Positions 13,201-28,200 are shown, counted from the first letter of the stretch. The stretch is 64,000 nucleotides of DNA from Hofstenia miamia (GCA_004352715.1 SCFE01000001.1:2098018-2162017), one strand, 5' to 3'. A program made the numbers and translations. Notes: generated from the sequence alone by a model not told the origin.

Positions 13201-16200
13201 CGATATTCACTTTGTAAAACCTGAAATCAATTGATAATAGTAATCTTTTACTTTTTTGTACTATAGTGACCCAAAACAACCCCCAATGTCAAATGCCAAT
13301 TTCTGAAATTTGCTATTAAGTAAAAAACATTATAACTTTTATAAAGACCTCCGACCAAAATAATAGTATGGGAAAAACTAAAACACAAAAATGAGATCGA
13401 CAAACCTTTAATGGAAATGAAGTCATACACAATTCGACTTTTATCAATCTCTTTAGTAAAGCTCATCAAAATCTTCTCTTCACTTTCTAACAAATAAGGT
13501 TCGACAAACGCGGGATTGAATCCATGAGAAAATTGCGCTGAAACAAAATAAATTGAAAATAATTTATAACAAAACACTTACTAGGTTTGAACTCAAACAT
13601 ATTTCGTTCGGTTTCATACCATCCAGCCTGCAGCGGGACATTTTTGTTTTTGTAACAGCACAGTGTAATTAACAGAAGAGAAACAAAACACACAAACAAA
13701 ATAAATATGAAGGCGACTAAGGGTATGATCTTATAAAATCCATGGGATGAAAACGCTGTTGATTCTAAAGAGTAAGATAGACGGGTAAAACAAGAAATTC
13801 ATACTGTTTAAATTGACGTAATACGGCGTTGAGAACTCATTACTTTCTCCCAGGGCTGCTACTTGGAATACGTAGGTGTTTGGCAGTAGATCTAAAAATA
13901 GCAGAAGTCTCAAACATTGTACAAAAAATACATTATTATAGAATGTCTAAAATTAACTCTTATTTGTGTATCTCTCCATTTACTTGAAGTGAGTTTTATA
14001 AATTTGAAAAATCTACATTAAACAAAATCTTTAAATAGATATTTCTTTAATAATCTGGGCAGATGTACCAAGGAAAGTTCTGGAAATGAAATCGAATTAA
14101 GGAATAATTAGGGAAGATTGGCTGTAAAACTCAATGAGGCACGACACAGTAAGTGTCACGCCTATCCACAATAGTCTCCACAGCCACAATGCAAACTGCT
14201 ATTAATGACAATGCCGTATGAATATCAGTTACTGTGCGAAATATAATACAGAAGAAATTGTTTTAAACAAAGGAATAGTTCTTGATGTATTAAAACAAAT
14301 ACAAAAAAGACGATTAAGTAAAAGTGATTTTTTATAAATAGCAATGAGACGTGTGATAAGTGGGAGTAATTATCGAAGCAGATATAAAACGATAAAATAA
14401 TTGCTTTTCGATAAAGATTTTAACGTTTTGCAAAAATGTTGATTAACTATTGATTGTCTCTTATTTACTTTAACGAATAAAACTCCAACGAAAGCAATAA
14501 AAGCGTAATCGAATGTTGCGCATAAAATCTATATTTATTACTACTAAAAAACTACAAGTTCAGTTAAAAGTTTGTCACTAAATAGAATTTGAATGAATTC
14601 CATTAGTAGTGATTTATTGTCATGTATAAATGAGGGCGATATCTTATTTCATAATAAAACATTGAGTCCGTCGCAAAACATTAGATGAATAATTTGCTTG
14701 TAAACTTTTTCAGCAAATTTAGTGATAAGGATATGTAAATAAAGCATTAAGATAAATGATTAAAAATTTATTCTAATTTCTGAAAGAGAACCAAACGAAA
14801 ACGTAAATTCGAAGTTTTCTAAAAAAATAGACAATTGATTTGCAGAGCACAAGAGGTGACAAACGTAAGAAATTGCTTTATATTTATATATAATTTCAAG
14901 ATTGGATAATATTTGTTTTTGCTGATAAGTCAAATTGGGAGGCGGCTGCGTCTTTTAAACAGAAGGAGAAGCAAAGAAGCTGAAGCAGAAAACCGGAAAT
15001 CCCATTTTGGACAAAACAGTTGCTTTGAAGCCAAAGGTTAGCTGATGAGGAACGGTTGCGGCAGGAGCGCACATCCTGTTCGGTATGCATTCTATACTAC
15101 AAATGCAGCAAACACGAGTGGAAAACAAACTAAATCTAGTCATCAAAGATTTTTAATCCATTAAATAATTCAACCAAGCCTTTGTACCTTAAAATTTATT
15201 CTAGCATAAACTTCAAATGTCTTTTAATAAAACTTGCAAAACATTAAACGAAAGAAGTTCTAATTTTAATAGAGAAAATTACTTTTCCAGTTTTTTTGTG
15301 CATCAACACAATACCTTAAAAAATTAAAAAATTTGGTGAGTGCCTACTACAAAAGTTAAGTGTTGTGTTCTTTGTTGATTTGTTCTAATCAATGGTTCTA
15401 ATTGATATTAAATTTCAAATAACTGGACTAACGCATTTTATTTTATCAAAAGAGGTGTTAAAAATAATTTCAATACTATAAATTACAATTCCTTTCAATT
15501 GGAAACTCCTTTTAAAAATTGCTTGCCCATTAGCTATTTTACAACAAGCGACAATTAGAACGTGTTACATTTTGGTATCTCTTAAATAAAAAGGAAAATA
15601 ACTTGTGGTAATAAATTCGGTTCTCTACCTCAAGTTATTCAACATTTAAGATATATTTCAAAAATTATAGAAAACTTGTGTTTTGACTTTTTGTAGCTTC
15701 ATAAAAAAATAATTATAAGAAAAATTTATTTTATTCAAAAATTTTTAAGAATTTCAGTAAGACCAAAACAAGTTTCTCAACAAATTCTATTACAATAAAA
15801 TGCTATATTTTTTATTCTAAAATGAATATTCCTATTTATTAAAAATTTATAAATATGATATACTATCTTGGACACAGGCGATTAATACCGAACCAAAATT
15901 CTTAAATCACGCAAAAAATAAGGAGGCTGATTTAAAGTATTTTTCTTGAATACAACTATAATGTGCTTAGTAGGTTTGCTAATTGTTTCTATAAAGGCTT
16001 TGTTCTTCATGAAAGTGAAAAAAATCAAGTGGGATATACCAAGCGCTTTCAAATGAAGCAAAGAAAATTTCAATATAGTCTATATAAACGAAAGTACATT
16101 ATAATACATTTTGAGTGTTTCATTTGCTTTACAACAAACACTACTTTCTCTATATACATGCATTTAAAATTCAATCGTTAATTATTAGGTATTGAGTCAA

Positions 16201-19200
16201 TTTTTGAGAAATCATAACTACAATAAATTCAAGATATTGGCATCCGCTTTTCGAAAACTATATAAAATATTAAGAACATTTTTAAACAAGTTATGTCTTG
16301 CATGAGTCTTTTAAAAGGAATAGAATTTAGAATTAAAAAGTTTTAACATTTTCTCAACATCACTTAATCTAAAATTTTGTACGTAATGTAAGTTGCCACA
16401 AGTGTCTACCAAAGTAGTAAATCAATTAAGGTAATTAGCAAAATTGTAATGCGTACAATGCAAACATTAATTAAAAACGATAAAATTGTTATTGGTAGCT
16501 CAAGTCAACATTTTCAAGCCAATAACTTAGGGTGAAACATATTAAAATAACGATAAAATACGACAACTTGTATATAACTCCAGCATGAAATATGTAAATA
16601 TTCTAAAAAACTAAATGATAAAGTAATTTCAATAAAAAAAACAATATAAAACTGGGGAATGCTTGAAGGTATTTTTTCAAATGTTTCTGCTTTTCACTTA
16701 CTTAAAATCGAAAAAAAAATTTGGTTTTGAATTATTATTTTTTAAGACAATCAACAAATAAGAAGTTACGTCAGAATACATAAAGCAACATTTCAAAATT
16801 TTTAATAAAATATAAGAAGATTTTGAGAATTATTGATTCGAACGGACTGGGAGAAAGTAATTTACATTTATTATAAATGTAATGTATATAGATATGAATA
16901 AAAACAAAGGAAAATAGATGATCATAGGATTGGTAGTTTAATATCTTTGTTGGTATTTGAACAATGAGATAAAATTAGCCCGGAGTTATGGATTATAACT
17001 GTTTGATGTTAACATTGCTCCCAAGGCACTTGAATTCGAGAGATATAATTGCTATTTAGGTAAACTTAAAAGCACTAGTCTGTCACAGGCAGAAATAGCT
17101 GAAGTTGAGAGTACGGCGATATTCGTACCAACTGTTTGTGACAATGCAATTATCCAGTAAAGCCCATATTTCAAATTTATGCATCGGGGGACGCCCTTCT
17201 TTAGAAATGCATTGTTTTATTGTAGTCTTCAAAATAAAACAATACACCTTAACGTTTTGACAATCCGCAATAACAATCGATATTTTCGTTTTAAGTAAAA
17301 ATATAAATTTCCAAGAAAATTGAAAGCAAGCCTGTTCAAATTAATGTTTTTTCTAACTAAGTTTATGTGTTTAGTCTATATATTCCAGAATATGTGATGA
17401 ATAATTAATTATCCAAAGTGAAATTTCAATTATGAGCAGCCTGGAAGCAGGACGACCCGACCCGGACACACTCACCATTTAGTTTGATTTTTTATATAAT
17501 TTGGTTGGTTGAAAAATTTACATTTCGAACATGAAATTTTGTTAGCAGGTGGTTTTCATCATTAGTTGCATTGATTTTTCTGTATTTTGACAATGAAAAT
17601 GAATCTGGACTGAACGAAATCATTTTTCAAATAGCCAAATAAGTAAACTTGGGTGTATTTTTCAAATAATCAACTGGATAAAGGATTGAGTCGACCGATT
17701 TCAGCTCTACTTATAAATGAATCCTGAACGCTGAACTCTTTAAATCAATGTCAAAAACCAAGATATTAAGCAGTATTTTAAAAAATTTTCATATGTACAT
17801 TTGCTCAAATTACCTGTAAATTGATATGAAGTTTTATTGGTTTGGAATTTGAGGAAATGTGAACTGACGCGCTTTTTGTACAAGCGTATGATGTAGTCGT
17901 GGTTGCCTGATGAACTTGGAGACCATTGAAGAATGATGGATGAAGAGGACTGGTGTTCAACATGAACATTACGAATATCGACTAAAATATAAGACTTCAA
18001 AACGCGTAGCTACGAGACATTGAATTTACAAATTTAAACTTAATGCAATTAAAGCAAAGTAGATTACCACTAGAAAATGGTAATTGATAGTTTCAATTAC
18101 ATACAACTTTAAGTAGAAAAAAGACGACTTAAAATCGTCTTGCGTAAAAATATGAAAGTATACATCATATGTCTTTTATGTGTAAGAGGATTAAAGTAAA
18201 ATTACAAGAATTTTCCACAAGAAAAAGTGGGAGAGTAATTCCCTAGAATACTCTATATGCACAAAAAATTGAGGATATTACACTCAAATTAAAACTGATA
18301 ACATAATTAAATAAATTTACTAAAATTAAATAAGCAGTGACTCTACTCTAAGTTTTAACAAATAAAATTTCAAAATTAACATTTCAAAGCATCGCAAATT
18401 TTAATGAAATTTCGATTAATCTTTTTACAATAAAATATTTTACCTTTGGAACACTAAGAAGTTAGAATTCAACAAAATATAAATATGACATAAAAATAGG
18501 TTTTGAAAAAAATGTTTACAACTCATGTGCAAAACAGCATACCCAATAAATAATAAAACTGTCGTAATAAATCAGACGAGATGGAGTGATCTGTTTTGAT
18601 TAATAGCATCAATATCAACAAATTGACATTCAGAAACATTAATTATGAAAAATGCAGGTTGAGAAAAGCAATAAACATTTAATGTAACTTTGTCTATCTG
18701 ATTGTTAGCGATCTGCATGAAAACTTGGTGATAAAATTAACTTCAAACTCCATTGGCCAAACAATTGGGTATGCTCGAGAGAATTAAGAAAACAGAGTAC
18801 TAAGAAGACAGATATGGGAATTTAGACAGACATGTCTAATGAAGCGAATTTTGTGGAAAAACAGGTTTTTGATTTTTTTTTAAATAAAGTAAAATTAGCA
18901 TTAAGATTGGAAAAAATGAAATTTAAAGACACACATTATTAAATTGTATTCCTCGAGGTTACGATTCGAGAACTGCTTATCTGAATTAAATATATACCAT
19001 TATTAAATAAGCAAAGCATAAGGTTAACGAAAATTTTAAATAATTAAACTTTAAATGTCTATGGTTCATTGGAGTAAAATTTAATGCTAGAGAAATATCA
19101 TCTTTTGATTTAGATTATAATTCTATAAATCGAAATATAACTAAGAAGTCAGACGACATATTTACTTTCATTAAAAATAAAACATAAATTAGGTATAAAA

Positions 19201-22200
19201 TAATTATTAAATACAAATATAGATTAATACCCATAAAAAATTAGTTAATAGTTTGTATCTTATCTATGCCAATAGATAAATAATTTGTTAAGTCAAAACA
19301 AAATGCATTTCAAATAGTCAGATACTTATGGAATTTGAAATTAGGTGTTAATGTTATAATAACAAAAAATTATACTAATATGAAATGTAATTAAAAAATG
19401 CAAATATTTTACACAATCAAATACCTAGTAAAAAATAATGCTAAAAAGTTGATATGATTGTTTCTTCATTTTAAAAGTAATTAAAAATTCATTATGGTAT
19501 AAAAACACGTTATAGTTGCATGACACATGGCAATCATTCGAATACATGGAATTGTGACCATGGTATTCGTTTTGTTGTTTGTGAAAGGGGTTTTCTCATT
19601 CATTTAATGTAACCGTACTGGTTAGATAAAGACAATCTAGTTGTCCTTGGGTTACATACCTACGCACACTCATTATCGCTAAAAAGTAATTCAAATCCTT
19701 TCAAACCGCGATTTTCAAAACAATCCTATATTTTAAAACATCAACAAGTGTTTTCTGAATTTTAAATGGATATTTTCTCCGAAATTTTCAGTGAGTGGAA
19801 AAACATAATTGCGTAAAATTGTAATTATGTGAAAAATTCCCCTCGGCGACTGATTTCAAGGAGGTATATCCCATTCCACATTCACTTTGTATTTAAGAAA
19901 TATGACAAGATACCTAGAAAATCACTTTGTGATGAAATCAATAAAATACAACAAATTCCTTCAAAAGCAGTATCAAAATTTAATGGATAGCAAATTAAAA
20001 ACAGGTGGAAATGTAAATAAAACTGACAACAGTTTGATAACATTTCAATCATTAAAACCAGCTTTGGCGCATACCATAAATACTAAGGTGCTAGTCTTCT
20101 AATATTTATAAAGAAACTTAACCTCCAATTGAAGTTTTAACATATCTTTATGATTTTGATACATTTTCCAAAGATTTTGTGCTACTGTCGCAAATTACGG
20201 TAATACTATTGAATAATACATATGTTTGGTGCACTACATAAGTTTTCGTTTAAGCCACAGTAAAGCTTCACAGGCTAAATGAACTTTAAGCAGTTTGGAA
20301 TTTTGAAATTTTTCGTCTGACTTTGCGCACAGACGGCATGCCTAACTCAATGGATCTGGGAGGTCTATCTCAGAGATTGACATTGGGTACCCGACTTTAC
20401 CTGACCAGACGTTGGGCATCAGGTACAATAATTTGTATTGGGGGGGTACACTCAGGAAGCAGTCTATGTCAGGTAATTGTAGGGTATGATAAACTGGATA
20501 AAATGCAAGAATAACAACTGTTGATTATATCAGCATTTTTGCGAAGACACTGTTTGCACTAATTATACTATTTTTTAGATTTTACTGCTATCCTGTTAGT
20601 ATATATTTCTTGAAAATTGATGTACATTTTTATATTGAGAATTTAATTTTCTTTGTGTTAAGTCGGGTCGAGTAAGAGAAGCTCGGTTGACTTAATTGTG
20701 TGACGGGTACAGTTATTTTATTGAATGCTCATCACTGATCTATCTATATTTCAAAAACAGTAAAACTTCGTTGTTGATCCCATGGGCTTTAAACCTTATA
20801 TTTACTGAACAAAGTTTGAAGAGAATTCATTTTTTTCATAAATCTGAATTTTCAACGAAATACACTTCTGTATACATATTGAAAATTACATTCAAACTTA
20901 TTGACTAATAGATTTGTCCATGCCTGATGATTGCAAAATTTACTATGGGGTTTGGAGGAACATTTTTGCAAGTGTAGAAAAACAGGTTACCGGTTTAAAT
21001 CAGGACCTATCCATACGCTATAGTGGGCCCTTCTATTAGTTTCAACTCAGTAACCGCGCGGCACAACTGTTTCGTCATATTACTTTTGCACGTGCAGATG
21101 ATGTTAATATTGAGAGCATTGAACTTTAAAATGAGATGAGGGCGTCTTTATAATTTTAGTTGCATTTTATATTTGCAAATTAAATTTAACAAGTTCAACA
21201 ACTTCAATTTGCATCAATAGCGTAATTCATATTGGTAGATCCACTCTATGTATTCACTAAGTGTGCAGCACATTTATATCACTTATAAATGCAAATAGCA
21301 TGCTATATTTAGAGGCGGTTCTTAATAAATGGCAACGTTACTATGCATGAGATATAGACGCAGAGAGCCGCAGATCCGTCACCTCGGGTTGAAATGGAAC
21401 CAGGCTGTTTAAGCATAATAAATAATCGTATTACTGAATTCTTCTGTTTGGGATTGGTTCGCTTTTTCTTTGTTTCTTTAATCAATTCAAATACAATCAA
21501 GCAACTTTATATAAATTCAGAAACTTATAGCAATTTTTGCAATTATAAAATTGGACTAGGCACAACATCATGGATCTTTTACATTGTGTCGTCTATGTTG
21601 TTGTAAAGTGCATAGAAAGCGAATTCATGTAGGCAATTTAGACAAATTTAATTTTGCAAAAACATTAAAAATAACTGAAGAGTGTGTCCATAACAATGTA
21701 AAACAATTTAAAATTACAACTAATGGATGTGAAATTGCTTCACGCCACATTGCACACAAACTAAATGCACTGATGTATAACGGTAATTATTAATAAATGT
21801 GGACATAAAAAAGTTCAAAGAACTAACAATCACTTCAAACTGAAGATAATTACAATACTTCAAAAGTTTATTGGGAAATGGCTTGTGCTGAGTTAAATAA
21901 AACATTAGTGGGGTTGTCATCTGCTAAATAAATTCCTTCACAGAGCAATAATTATGATTATTTTAAAGTAATTGACCGTATTTTAAACATTTCGGACATA
22001 TCGTATCTGCGGCACGTGCTTCTCTTATCAACATTTTATGAAAAATTATATATATATATATATGTATATAATTGATAAAAGTATATAATCTATTATTTAA
22101 AATTGTGTTTCAAAATACATTTATTTTGTTGATGGCTTTGCTTATTAATTAAAAGGTCAATGAAATAATTCAGTTTCCCGCATTTTCTGCAAATTTTTTA

Positions 22201-25200
22201 GTTTCATGTTTAACTGTTATTCTAAAATTACTTCGCTTAGATAGGTGTGTATTAAAATATTTTTGAATTAAGACGACCTTGCATATGTTCTTCTATTCTT
22301 GTCATTAAATGCCGTCTGGTATCACTCGTGTATTAATTGCATTCATTTCAATTTTAAAGATAAAGAAGTCTAGTTTATACGTAAAGTAATAGGACTTCAT
22401 CGTTCTTCACGAAAATACAACAATGGAATTTACACAATGCTGGCGGCGGAACCATGTAACTTGGGCATGCAATTGCATATCCGAGAATGGTTTTGGGTAT
22501 TCAAGGCATACCCAAAATAGATATTTTGACATGATTAACATTCACAACTAACTTTATGAGGGATATTATAGAAGACTAAAGAAGCAGGTATGTTTGATAC
22601 AATTGCTGCTGAATATGGAAAGGAAAATATGCACTAAAAACAAGATGAAAAATGCATTTTGGTTGTGGAAAAATATTCAAAAATATGCACTTAAACGAAT
22701 GTGGTTGAACTGAAAACTGGGAATTGGTCAAAAATCTTAAAATCTATTGCAATGCACAAAAAAATTAGTTATAATTATTTGGTCCAAGAATTTATTAGTG
22801 CCAAATTAGCATAGAATTATTTTGTCATTAATTTTTTCTACATATTGTATTAATTTTCAATATTATAATGTATAAAACATATATTTCAGTTGATAATTTT
22901 TCAGCTTTTGGAAATATTGGATATGCACATAGCCTGACAGTTGTAAATGAGAAGGCAAATTGTAAAAAAGTTTTTGACTAGTTACATGTTTACAACCCCT
23001 AATTATTTCTTGTGATTTTTTGCATACCCAAGAAAAAATTTGTTTCACCACCACTGATTTTACAAGTTATTACCTAAGAGGTTCTGGATTTAGCCTAATT
23101 ACAGGTACGTTTATTAGCTTCAAAAATGCATTTTTTAAGATCCAATCATGCAGGTAAGGAAAAACTAATACAAAAATGAAATAAAAAATTGAAATATTTA
23201 AGGCTTTTCACAAGAAGAATACCACAAAAAGCAGATAAATAGAAGCTTAGAAATTTAAGAAAATTGAGTGCAACTAACAATGGTTACTACAACAAAGCGA
23301 TCCATAATTATTGAATGCCTTGCATTTACATATGCAAGCTACTCTGTTGACATTGACGTTTAAGAAATGTCGTACATTTTTCAATTATTCACTTTTGGCA
23401 CAATACATTAGAGAATCTGGCAAAAATAATCGGAGGCCTATGGAAAATTACTGGGTAATTTTTTGATTATTATAGTTGGCTGCAAAAAAAATGAGACTAG
23501 AAAAAGGCATATTACTTTTGAACTACTGAATGTAACAAATCAAGAAAGGTAAGATTTTAAAGATACATTAAAGGACTATAAGTAAAAAGCATCAAAGTCT
23601 AATTTGTTTTCCTCCTGTAGAAATAACTTCATTCAAACGAACTGAAACTGATTTCATTAAATTGGACTTCATTTCAGATGTCAAAATGTGTTGACTTTCG
23701 GATTTTTCCTCTCAACGTCATTTTCAATGTCTGCCACACATGTTTTCGATTGGAGAAAGATCAGCAGAACTTGGTGGCCATTGCAAAAATTGGATATCAT
23801 TTTCAAAACCAATTTTTTGTCTTTCCTGACGTGTGCGGGGTTGCTCCGTCCTGTTGGAGCATCCATCCATCATCATATAAAGCATCAACATAAGGCATAA
23901 ATTTAGCTATAATTTGGCAATATCTTTGACTGTCGATTGTGGCTTTTCCGTCTAAAATTTTCAAATAAAACCCACGATAGGAAAGTGCTNNNNNNNNNNN
24001 NNNNNNNNNNNNNNNNNNNNNNNNNNNNNNNNNNNNNNNNNNNNNNNNNNNNNNNNNNNNNNNNNNNNNNNNNNNNNNNNNNNNNNNNNNNNNNNNNNNN
24101 NNNNNNNNNNNNNNNNNNNNNNNNNNNNNNNNNNNNNNNNNNNNNNNNNNNNNNNNNNNNNNNNNNNNNNNNNNNNNNNNNNNNNNNNNNNNNNNNNNNN
24201 NNNNNNNNNNNNNNNNNNNNNNNNNNNNNNNNNNNNNNNNNNNNNNNNNNNNNNNNNNNNNNNNNNNNNNNNNNNNNNNNNNNNNNNNNNNNNNNNNNNN
24301 NNNNNNNNNNNNNNNNNNNNNNNNNNNNNNNNNNNNNNNNNNNNNNNNNNNNNNNNNNNNNNNNNNNNNNNNNNNNNNNNNNNNNNNNNNNNNNNNNNNN
24401 NNNNNNNNNNNNNNNNNNNNNNNNNNNNNNNNNNNNNNNNNNNNNNNNNNNNNNNNNNNNNNNNNTGTCGAATTTTTTTCAGCTTTCGAAAATAAGTTGA
24501 TCGAGAAATTTGCGATGTCGCAAAGGCGTTTTCAAGCTGTTTCAACGTTTCCATTCCGAAGAAATCAAGTAGAAACTTTGCAAAGCAAAACAATTTGTTT
24601 GGTAAGTTTTTTCAAATAATTACGAAGTACCAGTTTAATTAACTTTTTTGTTTGACCATTTTAAAGTTCACAAAATTCTCGCTGTCTTTTATTTTTATAG
24701 TTTTCCTCTAAAACGTCTCAATACGTTTCCACAAAGCGTTAAAAAATAGGTGTTCAGTCTCATTTTTTTTGCAGCCAACTATACATAATCAAATTTATAT
24801 AATATCAAATACAGTACAAGTCAATAGACTTGCGTGTTAAATGTTAAAATTCATTGAGGTCTATTGTCCTTTGTTCCTTGAAGTTTACAAAAACACACTA
24901 AGGATTAGGTGTAAATGAATTTAATTTTCTTATTTGAGTTGGATTATTAGAAGTTTTCCAATAAACATGTTTTTTTATTGCTTACGCTACGCATGAAATT
25001 CATGTCTATGCATAGCCAAGGCTTACTAATTTAGTAAGACAGCATAGCTCTTGCTGAATGTGAAACGTTGATGCTTTTATCAAAATTTTAGTTAAGTTAG
25101 TGTTAGATAAATTGAAATGTATAATACTTCAGAAGGTAATTAATTATGTCACTCGCAAAGCGAATTCCGTTATGTATGAAATATAATGCTTTTACAAGTA

Positions 25201-28200
25201 TATTATTTTGATTTTGTCGCCAAAAGCCTTCGTGTTAACAGTTCATGACCTTGAACACCTCTATATAAAATATCGATATCTATTGCATGAAATCATAGAT
25301 TTTAGTGCGTGTACCAAAAGTATTATGACTTTTTTTCAGAGCATTTGTATTCATTACTAATTATTATTTTCTGGCAGAAAATGAAAGACAATACGTCTGA
25401 AAGCACATACACATCGAGAAACCGCATCTAAGATTATGTGAAAACCAAAGGTAGCTACAAACTAAAAGTGGTTGAAATGTAAAATGCTATTACAAAATCA
25501 GGATAAATGAAATGGAAATTACAAATGCCTTCAATTCAATATTGATTTAAAAAGCATAACTTTTAAGCATTTGGAAAGCCTTGTAGTTGCACGGAAAACG
25601 GAAGGACAGAGAGGGCAGCTAGCCCCCCTAAAATCAATTTTTCAAGAAAACCCCCTAAATTTTATCATTTAAACAGTAAAAGTCTTTAGTTAGTTAAATT
25701 CTGGATAATAAATTTGACTTGCCCCCCCATCCCNNNNNNNNNNNNNNNNNNNNNNNNNNNNNNNNNNNNNNNNNNNNNNNNNNNNNNNNNNNNNNNNNNN
25801 NNNNNNNNNNNAAGAAAACCCCCTAAATTTTATCATTTAAACAGTAAAAGTCTTTAGTTAGTTAAATTCTGGATAATAAATTTGACTTGCCCCCCCCCCC
25901 ATCCCCTAACTAAAATTCGTTATGCCGCCACTGAGCTCAACCTTAACGAATAAAACATGTCTATCAAGAATTATAACAATAAATTTTTCTAAAATAAATC
26001 AATTGCAACGAGTTTAATGAATCTATTTTATATCTCTGCCAAGCTGGCTTGGAAATGAACTGTTATGAAAAATTAATATGGGTGTGATTAAAAATGTATG
26101 TATTAGTAAAAATATTTTCATAGAATTTGAAGCATTTTCTGAAAAATAGCACCGTCTTCAAATCGGAAAAGTACGTGCTTGAGATTTACAAGATATTATG
26201 GTGAGAAGGGCTCTTAGAATGAGTAGCTTTCTATTTTCACAGCTGCTCTCTTAACCCAGATATCACAAATGCGAAAAGAAACTCCTGACAAACTAATGCT
26301 AATTGTACCATACTTTCAATACTTTAAAACAGAGATGGCCACAGTTTTCAATGTACAGTCACATTCAAATGTACTCTGAAAGAACACATTGACAAAAATA
26401 TAAAGAAAGATAATAAAGAAGTAAGCACTATGAATCTACAGCAATTGAAAACATAGTTATAATCATAACTATATGATATGGTACAGATTATAGCCAACAA
26501 CGATGTATGTACAGTCATACACATGTACACATGCCTGAAGAGGGAGGATTCCCGACCCCTCTCATCTAACTCTGGATTGGACTATGATATTAAAACGAAA
26601 TTTTGCACATTAATTATTAATATCAGCACTATCAATTTTAAATGTTCAGAACTTTAATTCCACTAATTTTTTGAAGAAGACATCAAATCTCCAAATTTGG
26701 GGAATTCTTGAAATACATTAAATATTGGCTTTAAAAGTTGGAATGAAAGGAATTCATTGGAACTTAGAATTCACTTATCAAATATAATTTTCTTACTTAT
26801 TTTTCACATAATCACAATAAAAAGTGTTTGCAAAAATGTGAAGATTACCATACCATACAAAAAATGAGCAGATATTTAGAAAATTTTATAATGGGGTTAT
26901 AATCACCAATAATTTTTAGGAAAATCCACCAAGCGTCAATAAAAAAGTTCCAATACATTTTGAGCAGTTTAATGGAAGAAGAAAATATGCCCGCCCCAGG
27001 TCGAATAGGGTTAAGTCAATGTTTCGAAAATATGTTTCAATTCTTTGCAGTTGATATTAAAATACAATGAGTAAGCTTATTCAAGCATCGATTGAGGCAG
27101 AATTTCGTATATAGAGTAAGGTCTGATTAACGTTGTTTTAAGAAAATTGACATGATTGTATGAACGTGACTTAAAATACCATATTAATAACAACCCTATC
27201 AACTTCAATTAATAAAAACGTTGCTTCAACGTCAAAGTTTGAAGAAAGTAAGCGTTATGAAAAAGACAATACCTGAATAACTTAAAAATTATTACACAGA
27301 ATTCAACCAACAATAGAGGTTGAAATTATTTGTGGTATTTATAAATCTTTTCACTGCTACAAATAATTCATTAGTGTCTCAATAATAATTTTAATTTGCT
27401 TAGTATTTACTAATACAAAGGACGAATTATATATCAATGAATTGAAATTGTCAGTTTTCATGACATTCTTTTTTAAACTAAGCTATTATATTCCTGGTTA
27501 TGTCAAACTCGGGCTAAAAATAAAGTAATTTGCTAATGACTTACTTCGAGGTTTTGTAATGAATTTGAAAGTTGAGTAAGACGCCGATTGGAGATCAATG
27601 TTTTTCATTACTGAATAAACCCTGACTGTGTAAGGAAAATCAGGTTTCAGATTGTCCACGTGGAAGTCTGTGCTCGACGAATTTGCCAAAATTGTATGCT
27701 CATGCCCAATAGGGCATTCCTGACAAACTACTACATAGAAAATCTGAAATTCACTTCTTGATGAAGTTCTCTTCCACTGGAATCGCGCCGAAGTCGATGA
27801 TGTCTTTATTTGTATATTACTAAATTAGGTAATATTACATTTTCGTAATTTAAACGGTACGGTTTCACACTGGGCCATGGCAACATAAAATATAAACGAA
27901 CGATTTTTTATGAAAAGTAACGTGAGCACTTGGGACGATAACTCTCTATGGAAGAAATTTACATCGATCGCTAAGTAAAAATAAGATCCAACCATGATAC
28001 AATTTACTCGAGTTGCAAGGAGATATTTCTGAAAAATACTTCTTAAAAATTGTTAAAGCTAAGATAAAATGGTAAGCTCTTAGAAGCTCTTTATCAATTG
28101 AAAAAATGATTTTTTTGATAGAATTTATATATTTACTATTGTATCATGAATTGATCGCATTAGTTCTACAATTAATAATATTTTAAATGCAAAGTTGTGG

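Larger units (their letters stand above)
17982..27544. other. Intron between Eph exons E and F (about 9.6 kb)
   Basis: The largest intron recovered. It holds the Tc1/mariner-like element at 23473-24781, a duplicated patch around the gap at 25734-25811, an (AT)n run, and a G+C-richer unassigned patch at about 20320-20480. Open frames of 60 to 71 codons scattered through it show no family I recognise. Confidence 0.6.

Noticed and set aside
13406-13537. Longer form of Eph exon I ending ISIKG with donor GTTTGT
   Set aside because: The donor is weaker and the next good exon (13186-13220) is open only in the phase left by the 13429 donor.
23937-24593. Open frames of 187 and 210 codons across the 476-base gap
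   Set aside because: Inflated by N. Only the minus-strand ends carry real transposase sequence, described under the transposon.
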